Of a DNA stretch of 41,021 nt, positions 34,000 through 41,021 are shown piece by piece (position 1 is the stretch's first letter; the number at the start of each line of letters is the position of its first letter). The position numbers were made by a program, and so were the translations under genes. The stretch covers positions 1 to 41,021 of the forward strand of contig JAGCHA010000088.1 in NCBI GenBank assembly GCA_017649325.1. The letters run 5' to 3'. The DNA comes from Ruminococcus sp. (lineage in GTDB: Bacteria; Bacillota; Clostridia; Oscillospirales; Ruminococcaceae). The notes beneath the pieces were generated by a model that worked only from the letters and a program-made list of their open reading frames with translations, did no database searches and was not told the origin of the DNA.

Positions 34000-35982
34000 A
34001 TGTCAAAGACATTCTACATCACCACCCCCATCTATTATCCCTCGGGCAACCCGCATATCGGTCACTGCTACACCACCGTTGCGTGCGACTCCATTGCCCG
34101 CTACAAGCGAATGCAGGGGTATGACGTAATGTTCCTTACAGGCACAGACGAGCACGGTCTGAAGATAGAGCAGAAGGCTGCCGAGGCGGGCGTTACTCCC
34201 AAGGAGTACGTTGACGTCATCGTTGACAGGTTCAAGAAGCTCTGGAGCTATATGAACATCTCCTACGACCGCTATATCCGTACAACTGACGATTACCACG
34301 TCGAGAGCGTTCAGAAGATATTCAAGGCGCTCTACGACAAGGGATACATCTATAAGGGCAAATATTCGGGCAAATACTGCACTCCCTGCGAGAGCTTCTG
34401 GACAGACTCGCAGCTCGACGAGAACGGCTGCTGTCCCGAGTGCCACAGACCCGTTAAATTCGCCGAGGAGGAAGCCTACTTCATGAAGATGGCTCCCTTC
34501 GCGGACAGGATAGAGAAGCTCCTCACCGAGACGGACTATCTCCGTCCCAAGACAAGAGCTGTCGAGCTGGTAAACAACTTCATCAAGCCGGGTCTCGAAG
34601 ACCTCTGCGTATCGCGCACCTCGTTCACATGGGGAATCCCTGTGTCGTTCGACGACAAGCACGTCGTATACGTGTGGATAGACGCACTCTCCAACTATAT
34701 CACGGCGCTCGGCTACGAGAATTCGGCGTATGGCGACTTCGACAAGTTCTGGCCTGCGGACGTCCACATGGTAGCAAAGGACATCATGCGCTTCCACGCC
34801 ATTATATGGCCTGCTATGCTGATGGCTCTCGACCTGCCGCTCCCGAAGCACCTTGCTGTTCACGGCTGGATCACAATGGCTGGCAAGAACGGCGAGAGCG
34901 AGAAGATGAGCAAGTCGCTCGGCAACGTCGTTGACCCGTTCGTGCTTGGCGAGAGATACGGTCAGGACGCTATAAGATACCACATCCTCCGTGAAATGGC
35001 TCTTGGTGCAGACAGCCTTTTCTCGAATGAGATAATGATAAACCGCATAAATTCCGACCTTGCGAACGGCTTCGGCAACCTTGTTTCGCGAACAGTCGCA
35101 ATGGCAGAAAAGTATTTCGGCGGCACTCTTCCGACAGAGCGCGAGAGCGACCCTCTCGACGAGGAGTTCAAGTCTGTGATACTGGGACTCTGCCCCGCAG
35201 TTGACGGCTTCGTGGACGAGACCAAGCTGAAGCAGGCGCTCGAGACCATATTCGAGGGCGTGGCGCGCGCTAACAAGTATATCGACGAGACCGAGCCGTG
35301 GAAGCTCGGCAAGGACGAGGCTAAGCGTGCAAGACTGGCGGCGGTGCTCTATAACCTGCTCGAGGCTATCCGCGTGATATCGGCGCTCCTCGCACCGTTC
35401 ATGCCCACTGTTATGCCCAAGGTATGGGAGCAGATCGGTGCAACAGCTGAGGACGTGAAGTACGAGAACCTCGGAAAATTCGGCGTACTGCCCGCAGACG
35501 TAAAGGTGAACAAGGGCGAGATACTCTTCCCGCGTATCGACGTGGACAAGGAGATAGAGGAACTGAACGATATCCTCAGAAAGAACATGGAGGCAGCGCA
35601 GGCAAAGCTCTCCGCTGAGGAAAAGGGCGACGCTCCCGCAGAGCCTATCACCCTCGCTCCCGAGATAACCATCGACGACTTCGCAAAGGTGGAGATTCGC
35701 GTTGCAAAGGTTACGGCGTGCGAGAGGGTGAAGAAGTCCGACAAGCTCCTGTGCCTGCAGCTTGACGACGGCATGGGCGGACGTCAGGTAGTATCGGGCA
35801 TAGCGCAGTATTACGCCCCCGAGGACCTTATCGGCAAGAAGCTTCAGCTGATAGCAAATCTGAAGCCTGTAAAGCTCAGAGGCGTGGACAGCAACGGCAT
35901 GATATGCGCAGCAGACACTCCCGACGGCGTGAAGGTCATCTTCGTAGACGATTCGATACCTGTCGGCTCAAAGATAAGATAA
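34000..35982 (+). CDS. metG: Methionyl-tRNA synthetase
   Basis: A 660-residue class I synthetase that charges tRNA-Met. The ATG at 34000 is 9 bases after AAGGAG. The ATP-binding HIGH motif is in YPSGNPHIGHCYTT. The zinc knuckle is CTPC followed by CCPEC. KMSKS is in SEKMSKSLGNVVDP (about residue 302). The C-terminal extension (about 555-660) is an EMAP-II/OB tRNA-binding domain (DFAKVEIRVAKV, DKLLCLQLDDG, VSGIAQYY), which also dimerises the enzyme. It is monocistronic, with its own promoter and terminator. Confidence 0.97.
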   Translation: MSKTFYITTPIYYPSGNPHIGHCYTTVACDSIARYKRMQGYDVMFLTGTDEHGLKIEQKAAEAGVTPKEYVDVIVDRFKKLWSYMNISYDRYIRTTDDYHVESVQKIFKALYDKGYIYKGKYSGKYCTPCESFWTDSQLDENGCCPECHRPVKFAEEEAYFMKMAPFADRIEKLLTETDYLRPKTRAVELVNNFIKPGLEDLCVSRTSFTWGIPVSFDDKHVVYVWIDALSNYITALGYENSAYGDFDKFWPADVHMVAKDIMRFHAIIWPAMLMALDLPLPKHLAVHGWITMAGKNGESEKMSKSLGNVVDPFVLGERYGQDAIRYHILREMALGADSLFSNEIMINRINSDLANGFGNLVSRTVAMAEKYFGGTLPTERESDPLDEEFKSVILGLCPAVDGFVDETKLKQALETIFEGVARANKYIDETEPWKLGKDEAKRARLAAVLYNLLEAIRVISALLAPFMPTVMPKVWEQIGATAEDVKYENLGKFGVLPADVKVNKGEILFPRIDVDKEIEELNDILRKNMEAAQAKLSAEEKGDAPAEPITLAPEITIDDFAKVEIRVAKVTACERVKKSDKLLCLQLDDGMGGRQVVSGIAQYYAPEDLIGKKLQLIANLKPVKLRGVDSNGMICAADTPDGVKVIFVDDSIPVGSKIR

Positions 35983-35990
35983 GAGCTAAG

Positions 35991-36024
35991 AAAAGGCGGA
36001 CCATAAGGTTCGCCTTCTTTTTTT
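35991..36024 (+). terminator. Terminator of metG
   Basis: AAGGCGGACC and GGTTCGCCTT (one G-U) form a stem with an ATAA loop, followed by CTTTTTTTT, shortly after the metG stop. Confidence 0.92.
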
Positions 36025-36049
36025 GCAGGCGGGCGTCCCGCCGCCCTGC
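36025..36049. repeat. GC-rich palindrome after metG
   Basis: GCAGGCGGG and CCCGCCGCCCTGC form an imperfect hairpin directly after the metG terminator, again with the GGCGGG/CCCGCC core shared with other intergenic repeats. Confidence 0.5.
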
Positions 36050-36111
36050 ATCCTTTTTATATAATATATACTATTATATATATGAATATTCAAAATTAAT
36101 CAAGATTTATA

Positions 36112-36140
36112 TTGACTTATTGTGTCGATAGGTGTATAAT
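36112..36140 (+). promoter_or_regulatory. Promoter of serC-serA
   Basis: TTGACT at 36112-36117 and TATAAT at 36135-36140 with a 17-base spacer in a very AT-rich stretch (36055-36175). The start codon of serC is 50 bases further on. Confidence 0.85.
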
Positions 36141-36190
36141 TGATATGTATTGCAAATACTCACTTTAAATAAATTTTGGAGGTTTTTTCA

Positions 36191-37276
36191 ATGAGCAGAG
36201 TTTACAACTTCAGTGCAGGTCCTGCGGTTCTCCCCGAGGAGGTACTCAGGGAGTGCGCAGAGGAAATGATGGATTACAAGGGCTGCGGCATGTCGGTAAT
36301 GGAGATGTCACACCGTTCCAAGGTATATGACGAGATAATCAAGGAAGCAGAGAAGGACCTCCGCGACCTCATGAATATTCCCGACAACTACAAGGTCATC
36401 TTTGCACAGGGCGGCGCATCGCTGGTATTTGCGGGCGTACCGATGAACCTGATGAAGAAGGGCAAGGCAGCATACATCATCACAGGTCAGTGGGCAAAGA
36501 AGGCTGCACAGGAGGCTGAGAAGTACGGCGAAGTAGTAAGAGTTGCATCCTCTGCTGACAAGACCTTCTCATATATCCCCGACTGCTCCGACCTCGATAT
36601 CCCCGAGGACGTTGACTATGTATACATCTGCGAGAACAACACCATCTATGGCACAAAGTTCTGGGAGCTCCCCAACACAAAGGGACACGAGCTCGTAGCT
36701 GACGTAAGCTCCTGCTTCCTTTCGGAGCCTGTAGACGTAACAAAGTACGGCGTAATTTACGGCGGTGTACAGAAGAATGTAGGACCTTCCGGCGTACAGA
36801 TAATCATCGTACGCGAGGACCTCATCGCAGACGGTCCCGCACTCTCCATCACTCCCACAATGATGGACTGGAAGATTCAGGCTGAGAACGAGTCACTCTA
36901 CAACACACCTCCCTGCTACGGCATCTATGTATGCGGCAAGGTATTCAAGTGGATAAAGAAGATGGGCGGCCTCGAGGCTATGAAGGCTCACAACGAGAAG
37001 AAGGCTAAGATACTCTACGATTTCCTCGACAGCAGCAAGATGTTCAAGGGCACAGTAGAGCCCAAGGACAGAAGCCTTATGAACGTTCCCTTCATCACAG
37101 GCAACGACGAGCTCGACAAGAAGTTCGTAGCTGAGTCCAAGGCAGCAGGCTTCGAGAACCTCAAGGGACACAGAAGCGTAGGCGGAATGAGAGCATCTAT
37201 CTACAACGCAATGCCTATCGAGGGCGTAGAGAAGCTCGTAGCCTTCATGAAAAAGTTCGAAGAAGAGAACTCATAA
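36191..37276 (+). CDS. serC: Phosphoserine aminotransferase
   Basis: A 361-residue PLP enzyme converting 3-phosphohydroxypyruvate and glutamate to phosphoserine. The ATG at 36191 follows TGGAGG (36177-36182). MSRVYNFSAGPAVLPEEVL and MSVMEMSHRSKVYDEI are class signatures. QGGASLVFAGVPMNL and the PLP-binding lysine in YGGVQKNVGPSGV are present. It is followed by serA after an 87-base gap with a GCGGGA/TCCCGC hairpin. The third step, a phosphoserine phosphatase, is not in the window. Confidence 0.97.
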   Translation: MSRVYNFSAGPAVLPEEVLRECAEEMMDYKGCGMSVMEMSHRSKVYDEIIKEAEKDLRDLMNIPDNYKVIFAQGGASLVFAGVPMNLMKKGKAAYIITGQWAKKAAQEAEKYGEVVRVASSADKTFSYIPDCSDLDIPEDVDYVYICENNTIYGTKFWELPNTKGHELVADVSSCFLSEPVDVTKYGVIYGGVQKNVGPSGVQIIIVREDLIADGPALSITPTMMDWKIQAENESLYNTPPCYGIYVCGKVFKWIKKMGGLEAMKAHNEKKAKILYDFLDSSKMFKGTVEPKDRSLMNVPFITGNDELDKKFVAESKAAGFENLKGHRSVGGMRASIYNAMPIEGVEKLVAFMKKFEEENS

Positions 37277-37301
37277 GCGCAGTCGCTCGTATATATGGAC
37301 G

Positions 37302-37317
37302 GCGGGACTTTTCCCGC
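37302..37317. repeat. GCGGGA/TCCCGC hairpin between serC and serA
   Basis: GCGGGA, loop CTTT, TCCCGC. It has no T run, so termination is doubtful. It may be a processing or stability element or another member of the GC-rich intergenic repeats. Confidence 0.5.
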
Positions 37318-37363
37318 GAGTCTTACATTTTTCCGCATAATAAACTTGAAAGAGGTAATGGAA

Positions 37364-38530
37364 ATGTTCAACATACAGACACTCAATAAGATATCACCCG
37401 TTGGTACGGACGTTTTCGACAAGAGCAAGTACGCTATTGCTGACGCTCCCGCTAATCCCGACGCTATCATGGTCCGCTCCGCAAAGATGCACGATATGAC
37501 ATTCGGTGACAAGCTCATCGCTATCGCACGTGCAGGCGCAGGCGTGAACAACATCCCCGTTGACCGCTGCGCACAGGAGGGCATCTGCGTATTCAATACT
37601 CCCGGCGCAAACTCAAATGCTGTTAAGGAGCTCGCTATCTGCGCTCTGCTCCTCGCTTCAAGAAAGATAGTCGAGGCTGCACAGTGGTCTGCTTCCCTCA
37701 AGGGAACAGAGGATGCTCCCAAGACTGTTGAGAGCGGCAAGAGCAAGTTCGCAGGTCCCGAGATAGCAGGCAAGACTCTCGGTATCATCGGACTCGGCGC
37801 TATCGGCGGCAAGATCGCAAACGCTGCTGAGGCACTCGGCATGAAGGTCATCGGCTACGACCCCTACCTCTCCGTAGGAGCAGCCCTCCACCTCGAGCCC
37901 TCTGTACAGGTAGTAAGGGACATCAATGACATCTACAAGAACAGTGATTATATCACCATTCATATGCCTTACACACCCCAGACAAAGAACACTATCGACG
38001 CTGAGCAGATAGCAATGATGAAGGACGGCGTACGTCTCATCAACCTCGCAAGAGGCGAGCTCATCAACAGCGAGGCAGTAGTAAAGGCAATAGCAGACGG
38101 CAAGGTAGCCAAGTACGTAACAGACTTCGCTGACGACATCGTCCTCGGAGCCGAGAACGTTATCGTACTTCCCCACCTCGGAGCATCCACACCCGAGAGC
38201 GAGGACAACTGTGCAGTAATGGCAGCAGAGGAGCTCATCGACTACCTCGAGAACGGCAACATCAGAAACAGCGTAAACTACCCGAACCTTTCAATGGACA
38301 GCACAGACACCAAGATCTGCGTTATCCACAAGAACGTTCCCACGACCATAGCATCTATCACATCAGCAGTAGGCAACGAGGGAATCAACATCGAGAACAT
38401 GGCAAATGCGAGCAAGGGCGACTTTGCGTACACAATGCTTGATGTTACAGGCGAGGTACCCGCATCTGTTGAGGGCAAGATAAACGCAGTAGACGGCGTT
38501 ATCCGTGTAAGAGTCATCAACAAGAAGTAA
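37364..38530 (+). CDS. serA: D-3-phosphoglycerate dehydrogenase (short form with ACT domain)
   Basis: A 388-residue enzyme for the first step of serine synthesis, oxidising 3-phosphoglycerate with NAD. The ATG at 37364 is 8 bases after AGAGG; one at 37358 is too close. The Rossmann motif is GIIGLGAIGGKIANAAEALG. INLARGELINSEAV carries the substrate-binding Arg, and LPHLGASTPESEDNCA carries the catalytic His. A C-terminal ACT-like domain (about 318-388, ICVIHKNVPTTIASITSAVG) suggests feedback by an amino acid, probably serine. The length fits the short clostridial form without the intervening domain. Confidence 0.96.
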   Translation: MFNIQTLNKISPVGTDVFDKSKYAIADAPANPDAIMVRSAKMHDMTFGDKLIAIARAGAGVNNIPVDRCAQEGICVFNTPGANSNAVKELAICALLLASRKIVEAAQWSASLKGTEDAPKTVESGKSKFAGPEIAGKTLGIIGLGAIGGKIANAAEALGMKVIGYDPYLSVGAALHLEPSVQVVRDINDIYKNSDYITIHMPYTPQTKNTIDAEQIAMMKDGVRLINLARGELINSEAVVKAIADGKVAKYVTDFADDIVLGAENVIVLPHLGASTPESEDNCAVMAAEELIDYLENGNIRNSVNYPNLSMDSTDTKICVIHKNVPTTIASITSAVGNEGINIENMANASKGDFAYTMLDVTGEVPASVEGKINAVDGVIRVRVINKK

Positions 38531-38546
38531 GATATATTATATTAGC

Positions 38547-38580
38547 AAAGGCTGTCGGATAACCGACAGCCTTTCTGTTT
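38547..38580 (+). terminator. Terminator of serC-serA
   Basis: AAAGGCTGTCGG and CCGACAGCCTTT form a 12-bp stem with an ATAA loop, followed by CTGTTTG, 17 bases after serA. Confidence 0.88.
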
Positions 38581-38611
38581 GTGAACAAATTGTAAACAAT
38601 CCCTGTCGGAC

Positions 38612-38640
38612 TTGACTTGCGGTCGGAAAAGGGCTATACT
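38612..38640 (+). promoter_or_regulatory. Promoter of htpG
   Basis: TTGACT at 38612-38617 and TATACT at 38635-38640 with a 17-base spacer. The transcription start would lie at the left edge of the CIRCE element. Confidence 0.85.
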
Positions 38641-38644
38641 ATTA

Positions 38645-38671
38645 TTAGCACTCGAACACAGCGAGTGCTAA
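38645..38671 (+). promoter_or_regulatory. CIRCE operator (HrcA binding site)
   Basis: TTAGCACTC (38645-38653), a 9-base spacer and GAGTGCTAA (38663-38671), a perfect match to the CIRCE consensus. It overlaps the expected start site of htpG, so HrcA should repress this gene under normal conditions and release it on heat shock. Confidence 0.96.
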
Positions 38672-38693
38672 TAATTTTATGGAGATGTTCATA

Positions 38694-40598
38694 ATGGGCA
38701 CAAAACAGTTTAAAGCGGAGTCGAAAAGGCTTCTGGAAATGATGATACACTCGATATACACGCACAAGGAGATATTCCTGCGCGAGCTGATATCGAACGC
38801 GAGCGATGCGATAGACAAGCTTTACTTCAAGTCGCTGACGGACGATAAGGTCGGTCTGAACAAGGACGACTTTGCGATATGGATAGATTCGGACAAAGAG
38901 AGCCGCACGCTCAAGATAACGGATAACGGCATCGGCATGACGGAGGAGGAGCTGGAGAACAACCTCGGCACGATAGCTAACAGCGGTTCGTTCAAATTCA
39001 AGAGCGAGAACAAGCTGGAGGAGGATAACCAGATAATCGGACAGTTCGGCGTGGGCTTCTACTCGGCGTTTATGGTGGCGAAGAAAGTCACGGTTATATC
39101 CAAGGCATACGGAAGCGACAAGGCATACCGCTGGGAGAGCGAGGGTGTCGACGGCTACACGATCACCGAGGACGAGAAGGAGACGGTCGGCACAGTAATA
39201 ATCCTCGAAATGCTTGACGACACCGACGACGAGAAGTACGGCGAATTCCTTGACGAGTACCGCATAAAGGGACTCATCAAGAAGTATTCGGACTACATCC
39301 GCTTCCCCATCAAGATGAAGGTACAGCACAGCCGTCCCGTGGAGCAGTCGGAGGAAGACAAGGCAGCAAACAAGCCTGTCGAGTACGAGGACTACATCGA
39401 GATAGAGACGCTCAACAGCATGGTACCGCTGTGGAAGAAGAGCAAGTCTGAGCTGAAAGAGGAGGACTACAAGCACTTCTACACGGAGAAATTCTACGAT
39501 TACAATGAGCCGCTGAAGTACGCGCACGTAAAGAATGAGGGTGTGCCGAGCTACAACGCACTGCTCTATATACCGTCGAAAGCGCCGTTTGACTACTACT
39601 CTAAGGAGTACGAGAAGGGCTTGCAGCTCTACTCGAACGGCGTGCTGATAATGGACAAGTGCGCAGACCTTCTCCCCGACTATTTCAGCTTTGTAAAGGG
39701 ACTCGTAGACAGCGAAGACCTCTCACTGAACATCTCACGTGAGATGCTCCAGCACGACCGCCAGTTAAAGGTGATAGCGAAGAGCATCGAAAAGACGGTA
39801 AGCTCCGAGCTGAAGAAGATGCTGAAGAACGAGCGCGAGAAGTACGAGGAGTTCTGGAAAGCGTTCGGAATGCAAGTGAAGTACGGCGTATACAGCGAGT
39901 TCGGCATGAACAAGGACAAGCTGCAAGACCTGCTTCTGTTCACTTCCTCGAAGGACAACAAGCTTGTAACGCTTGACGAATATGTAACCGGAATGCGCGA
40001 GGAGCAGAAGTACATCTACTATGCAACAGGCGAGAGCACAGCCCGCATAGAGCAGCTCCCGCAGACAGAGCTGGTCAAGGACAACGGCTTCGAGATACTC
40101 TACCTCACGGACAGTATCGACGAGTTTGCGATAAAGGTAATAACGAAGTACAAGGACAAGGAGTTCAAGAACGTATCAGCGGACGACCTCGGACTTGAGA
40201 CCCCCGAGAAGAAGGAGGAGCTCAAGGCTAAGGAAGAGGAGAGCGCGGATATGCTCAAGGAGCTCGGCGAAGCGCTTGACGGCAAGGTAACGAAGGTAGT
40301 CCTCTCGCAGAGACTGAAATCCCACCCTGTATGCCTTACGAGCGAGGGCGAGATAACTCTCGAGATGGAGAAGGTGCTCAACTCGATGCCCACAGACCAG
40401 CAGGTACACGCCCAGCGTGTACTGGAGATAAACCCCGAGCACGAGATATACGGCAAGCTGAAAGCGATAGCCGAGGCAGGGGATAAGGACAAGCTGACGA
40501 AGTACGCGAAGCTGCTTTACACGCAGGCGCTGATGATAGAGGGAATGCCGATAGACAATCCTGTAGAGTTCTCGAACCTCGTCTGCGAGCTTATGTAA
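38694..40598 (+). CDS. htpG: Molecular chaperone HtpG (Hsp90)
   Basis: A 634-residue bacterial Hsp90. The ATG at 38694 is preferred because GGAG (38681-38684) lies 9 bases upstream; an in-frame ATG at 38679 has no site. The GHKL ATPase motifs are [36 protein letters not shown] and [16 protein letters not shown]. The middle domain has [20 protein letters not shown] and the conserved catalytic Arg in [11 protein letters not shown]. The C-terminal dimerisation domain ends at a TAA. It is controlled by a perfect CIRCE element, unlike B. subtilis htpG, which is not in the HrcA regulon. Confidence 0.97.
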   Translation: MGTKQFKAESKRLLEMMIHSIYTHKEIFLRELISNASDAIDKLYFKSLTDDKVGLNKDDFAIWIDSDKESRTLKITDNGIGMTEEELENNLGTIANSGSFKFKSENKLEEDNQIIGQFGVGFYSAFMVAKKVTVISKAYGSDKAYRWESEGVDGYTITEDEKETVGTVIILEMLDDTDDEKYGEFLDEYRIKGLIKKYSDYIRFPIKMKVQHSRPVEQSEEDKAANKPVEYEDYIEIETLNSMVPLWKKSKSELKEEDYKHFYTEKFYDYNEPLKYAHVKNEGVPSYNALLYIPSKAPFDYYSKEYEKGLQLYSNGVLIMDKCADLLPDYFSFVKGLVDSEDLSLNISREMLQHDRQLKVIAKSIEKTVSSELKKMLKNEREKYEEFWKAFGMQVKYGVYSEFGMNKDKLQDLLLFTSSKDNKLVTLDEYVTGMREEQKYIYYATGESTARIEQLPQTELVKDNGFEILYLTDSIDEFAIKVITKYKDKEFKNVSADDLGLETPEKKEELKAKEEESADMLKELGEALDGKVTKVVLSQRLKSHPVCLTSEGEITLEMEKVLNSMPTDQQVHAQRVLEINPEHEIYGKLKAIAEAGDKDKLTKYAKLLYTQALMIEGMPIDNPVEFSNLVCELM

Positions 40599-40804
40599 GC
40601 GGCGGGGAGCTCTCCACGTGCATATACTATTATAATAGGGGAGTGTTTCTTAGCAACAGCAGGGGCGCATTCCGTGCGCCCGCCTGTTCTCTTTAAACAC
40701 AGGAGAAATACAGTTGTATTGTGTATAATGTGCAGAGCGATGGCTGTAGAGTTGGTGAAAATGCCAAAAAAATCTATATAAAAATGTTTTTTTGAGGATT
40801 TCAC
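40599..40804. other. Intergenic region after htpG, no gene seen
   Basis: The region contains a GC-rich hairpin, AGGGGCGCA with TGCGCCC, bordered by AACAG (40655-40659) and CTGTT (40684-40688), a probable htpG 3' structure of the intergenic-repeat type. The rest, to the promoter at 40805, is AT-rich. A 13-codon frame near 40740 has no ribosome binding site and is not called. Confidence 0.5.
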
Positions 40805-40833
40805 TTGACGAAAAGTGTGATTTGCGGTATAAT
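40805..40833 (+). promoter_or_regulatory. Promoter of the candidate small RNA
   Basis: TTGACG at 40805-40810 and TATAAT at 40828-40833 with a 17-base spacer, one of the strongest promoters in the window, with no ORF behind it. Confidence 0.8.
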
Positions 40834-40839
40834 AACTAC

Positions 40840-40960
40840 AGTGATTAAATAATTATGAATTATTTATCACTCGTTTTGTTGTCTCCTTTCTTTTGTTCTA
40901 CACATATTTTTCTTTTTATCTCATCTTCAAAACCCGACGGAAACGTCGGGTTTATTTTTT
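40840..40960 (+). ncRNA. Candidate small RNA with 5' hairpin, anti-Shine-Dalgarno tract and terminator
   Basis: Starting 7 bases after the -10 box, AGTGATTAAATAATT (40840-40854) pairs with AATTATTTATCACT (40858-40871) with one bulged base. A pyrimidine-rich, largely unpaired stretch follows (40872-40929), including TCTCCTTTCTTTTG, complementary to AAGGAG-type ribosome binding sites. The unit ends in AAACCCGACG, a GAAA loop and CGTCGGGTTT, then ATTTTTT. The predicted transcript is about 120 bases. A frame starting at ATG 40855 lies in the 5' hairpin loop, has no ribosome binding site and runs through the terminator, so coding is unlikely. No known RNA family was recognised. Confidence 0.6.
40930..40960 (+). 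terminator. Intrinsic terminator of the candidate small RNA
   Basis: A 10-bp stem, AAACCCGACG and CGTCGGGTTT, with a GAAA tetraloop and a following ATTTTTT. Confidence 0.93.
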
Positions 40961-40991
40961 GTCCTTTTGTTTGTGTGCTATCCCACGGCAG

Positions 40992-41010
40992 GGGCGGTGT
41001 TCCGCCGCCC
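40992..41010. repeat. GGGCGG/CCGCCC palindrome at window end
   Basis: GGGCGG at 40992-40997 and CCGCCC at 41005-41010, with flanks GCAGG and TCGAATC, similar to the repeats at 31768 and 33878. Confidence 0.5.
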
Positions 41011-41021
41011 TCGAATCTACC

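Noticed and set aside
1-41021. Genome-wide reassignment of TAG to glutamine
   Set aside because: Two genes here (7907-10078 and gmk) end in TAG at the expected family C-terminus, and about 30 other genes contain no internal TAG. The ambers in rpoB/rpoC are therefore reported as a local anomaly, not as a recoded genome.
40855-41021. Small membrane peptide gene starting at ATG 40855
   Set aside because: The ATG sits in the loop of a hairpin with no ribosome binding site, and the frame reads through a strong terminator and into a repeat.
1-41021. CRISPR array, tRNA or rRNA genes, prophage
   Set aside because: No regularly spaced direct repeats, cloverleaf-like sequence, rRNA segment or phage genes were seen. 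The TCTCCTTTCT near 40889 resembles the 16S 3' end only over a few bases.

Overview
This window looks like a chromosomal segment of a cellulolytic Clostridia-class bacterium of the Ruminococcus type (R. flavefaciens / R. champanellensis-like). The evidence is a GH5 cellulase carrying a type I dockerin (a cellulosome component), a Bacillus/Clostridium-type yicC-remA-gmk-rpoZ-priA-def-fmt-rsmB-rlmN-stp-prkC-rsgA-thiN-spoVM cluster, sigma-A-type promoters with 17-nt spacers, a CIRCE operator, G/C-ending codons and strong GGAGG ribosome binding sites. The species call is inference from gene content; no rRNA is present.

Layout. (1) 1-6566: 3' part of rpoB and all of rpoC, both interrupted by in-frame TAG codons: three in rpoB within 75 bases at the window's left edge and one in rpoC at 5970-5972. 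The flanking reading frames are otherwise intact and conserved. (2) 6627-7823: a small TSCPD-family protein and an unrecognised secreted/membrane protein. (3) 7907-11619: a hybrid transcription regulator (LacI-type sensor, degenerate GGDEF-like domain, AraC-type DNA-binding domain) followed by the dockerin-bearing GH5 endoglucanase. (4) 11731-25712: a long, tightly packed housekeeping operon from yicC to spoVM, covering GMP synthesis, RNA polymerase omega, replication restart, protein N-terminal formylation/deformylation, rRNA modification, Ser/Thr phosphatase/kinase signalling, ribosome assembly and thiamine pyrophosphate. It ends at a perfect intrinsic terminator. coaBC and rpe, present in the equivalent B. 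subtilis cluster, are absent here. (5) 25711-28322: leftward ytaF-like and VanZ-family genes, then a rightward membrane protein of unknown function. (6) 28505-31528: xylA and xylB for xylose catabolism, with structured non-coding DNA before and between them and a 172-bp MITE-like palindrome inserted exactly at the xylB stop codon. (7) 31810-35982: an M23/SpoIIQ-like peptidase (leftward), a rhodanese-TtcA-like fusion, and metG. (8) 36191-38530: serC and serA for serine biosynthesis. (9) 38612-40598: htpG under a perfect CIRCE operator. (10) 40805-40960: a promoter-hairpin-pyrimidine tract-terminator unit with no convincing ORF, read here as a new small RNA.

The genes fit a plant-fibre-degrading lifestyle: cellulose attack outside the cell (GH5-dockerin, probably regulated by the adjacent sensor), pentose use (xylA/xylB) and standard growth functions. 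Three genes (spoVM, ytaF-like, SpoIIQ-like M23) are of sporulation type.

The observations most worth following are the amber codons in the RNA polymerase genes, the candidate small RNA with an anti-Shine-Dalgarno tract at the right end, the MITE at xylB, and the dispersed GGGCGG/CCGCCC intergenic hairpins.
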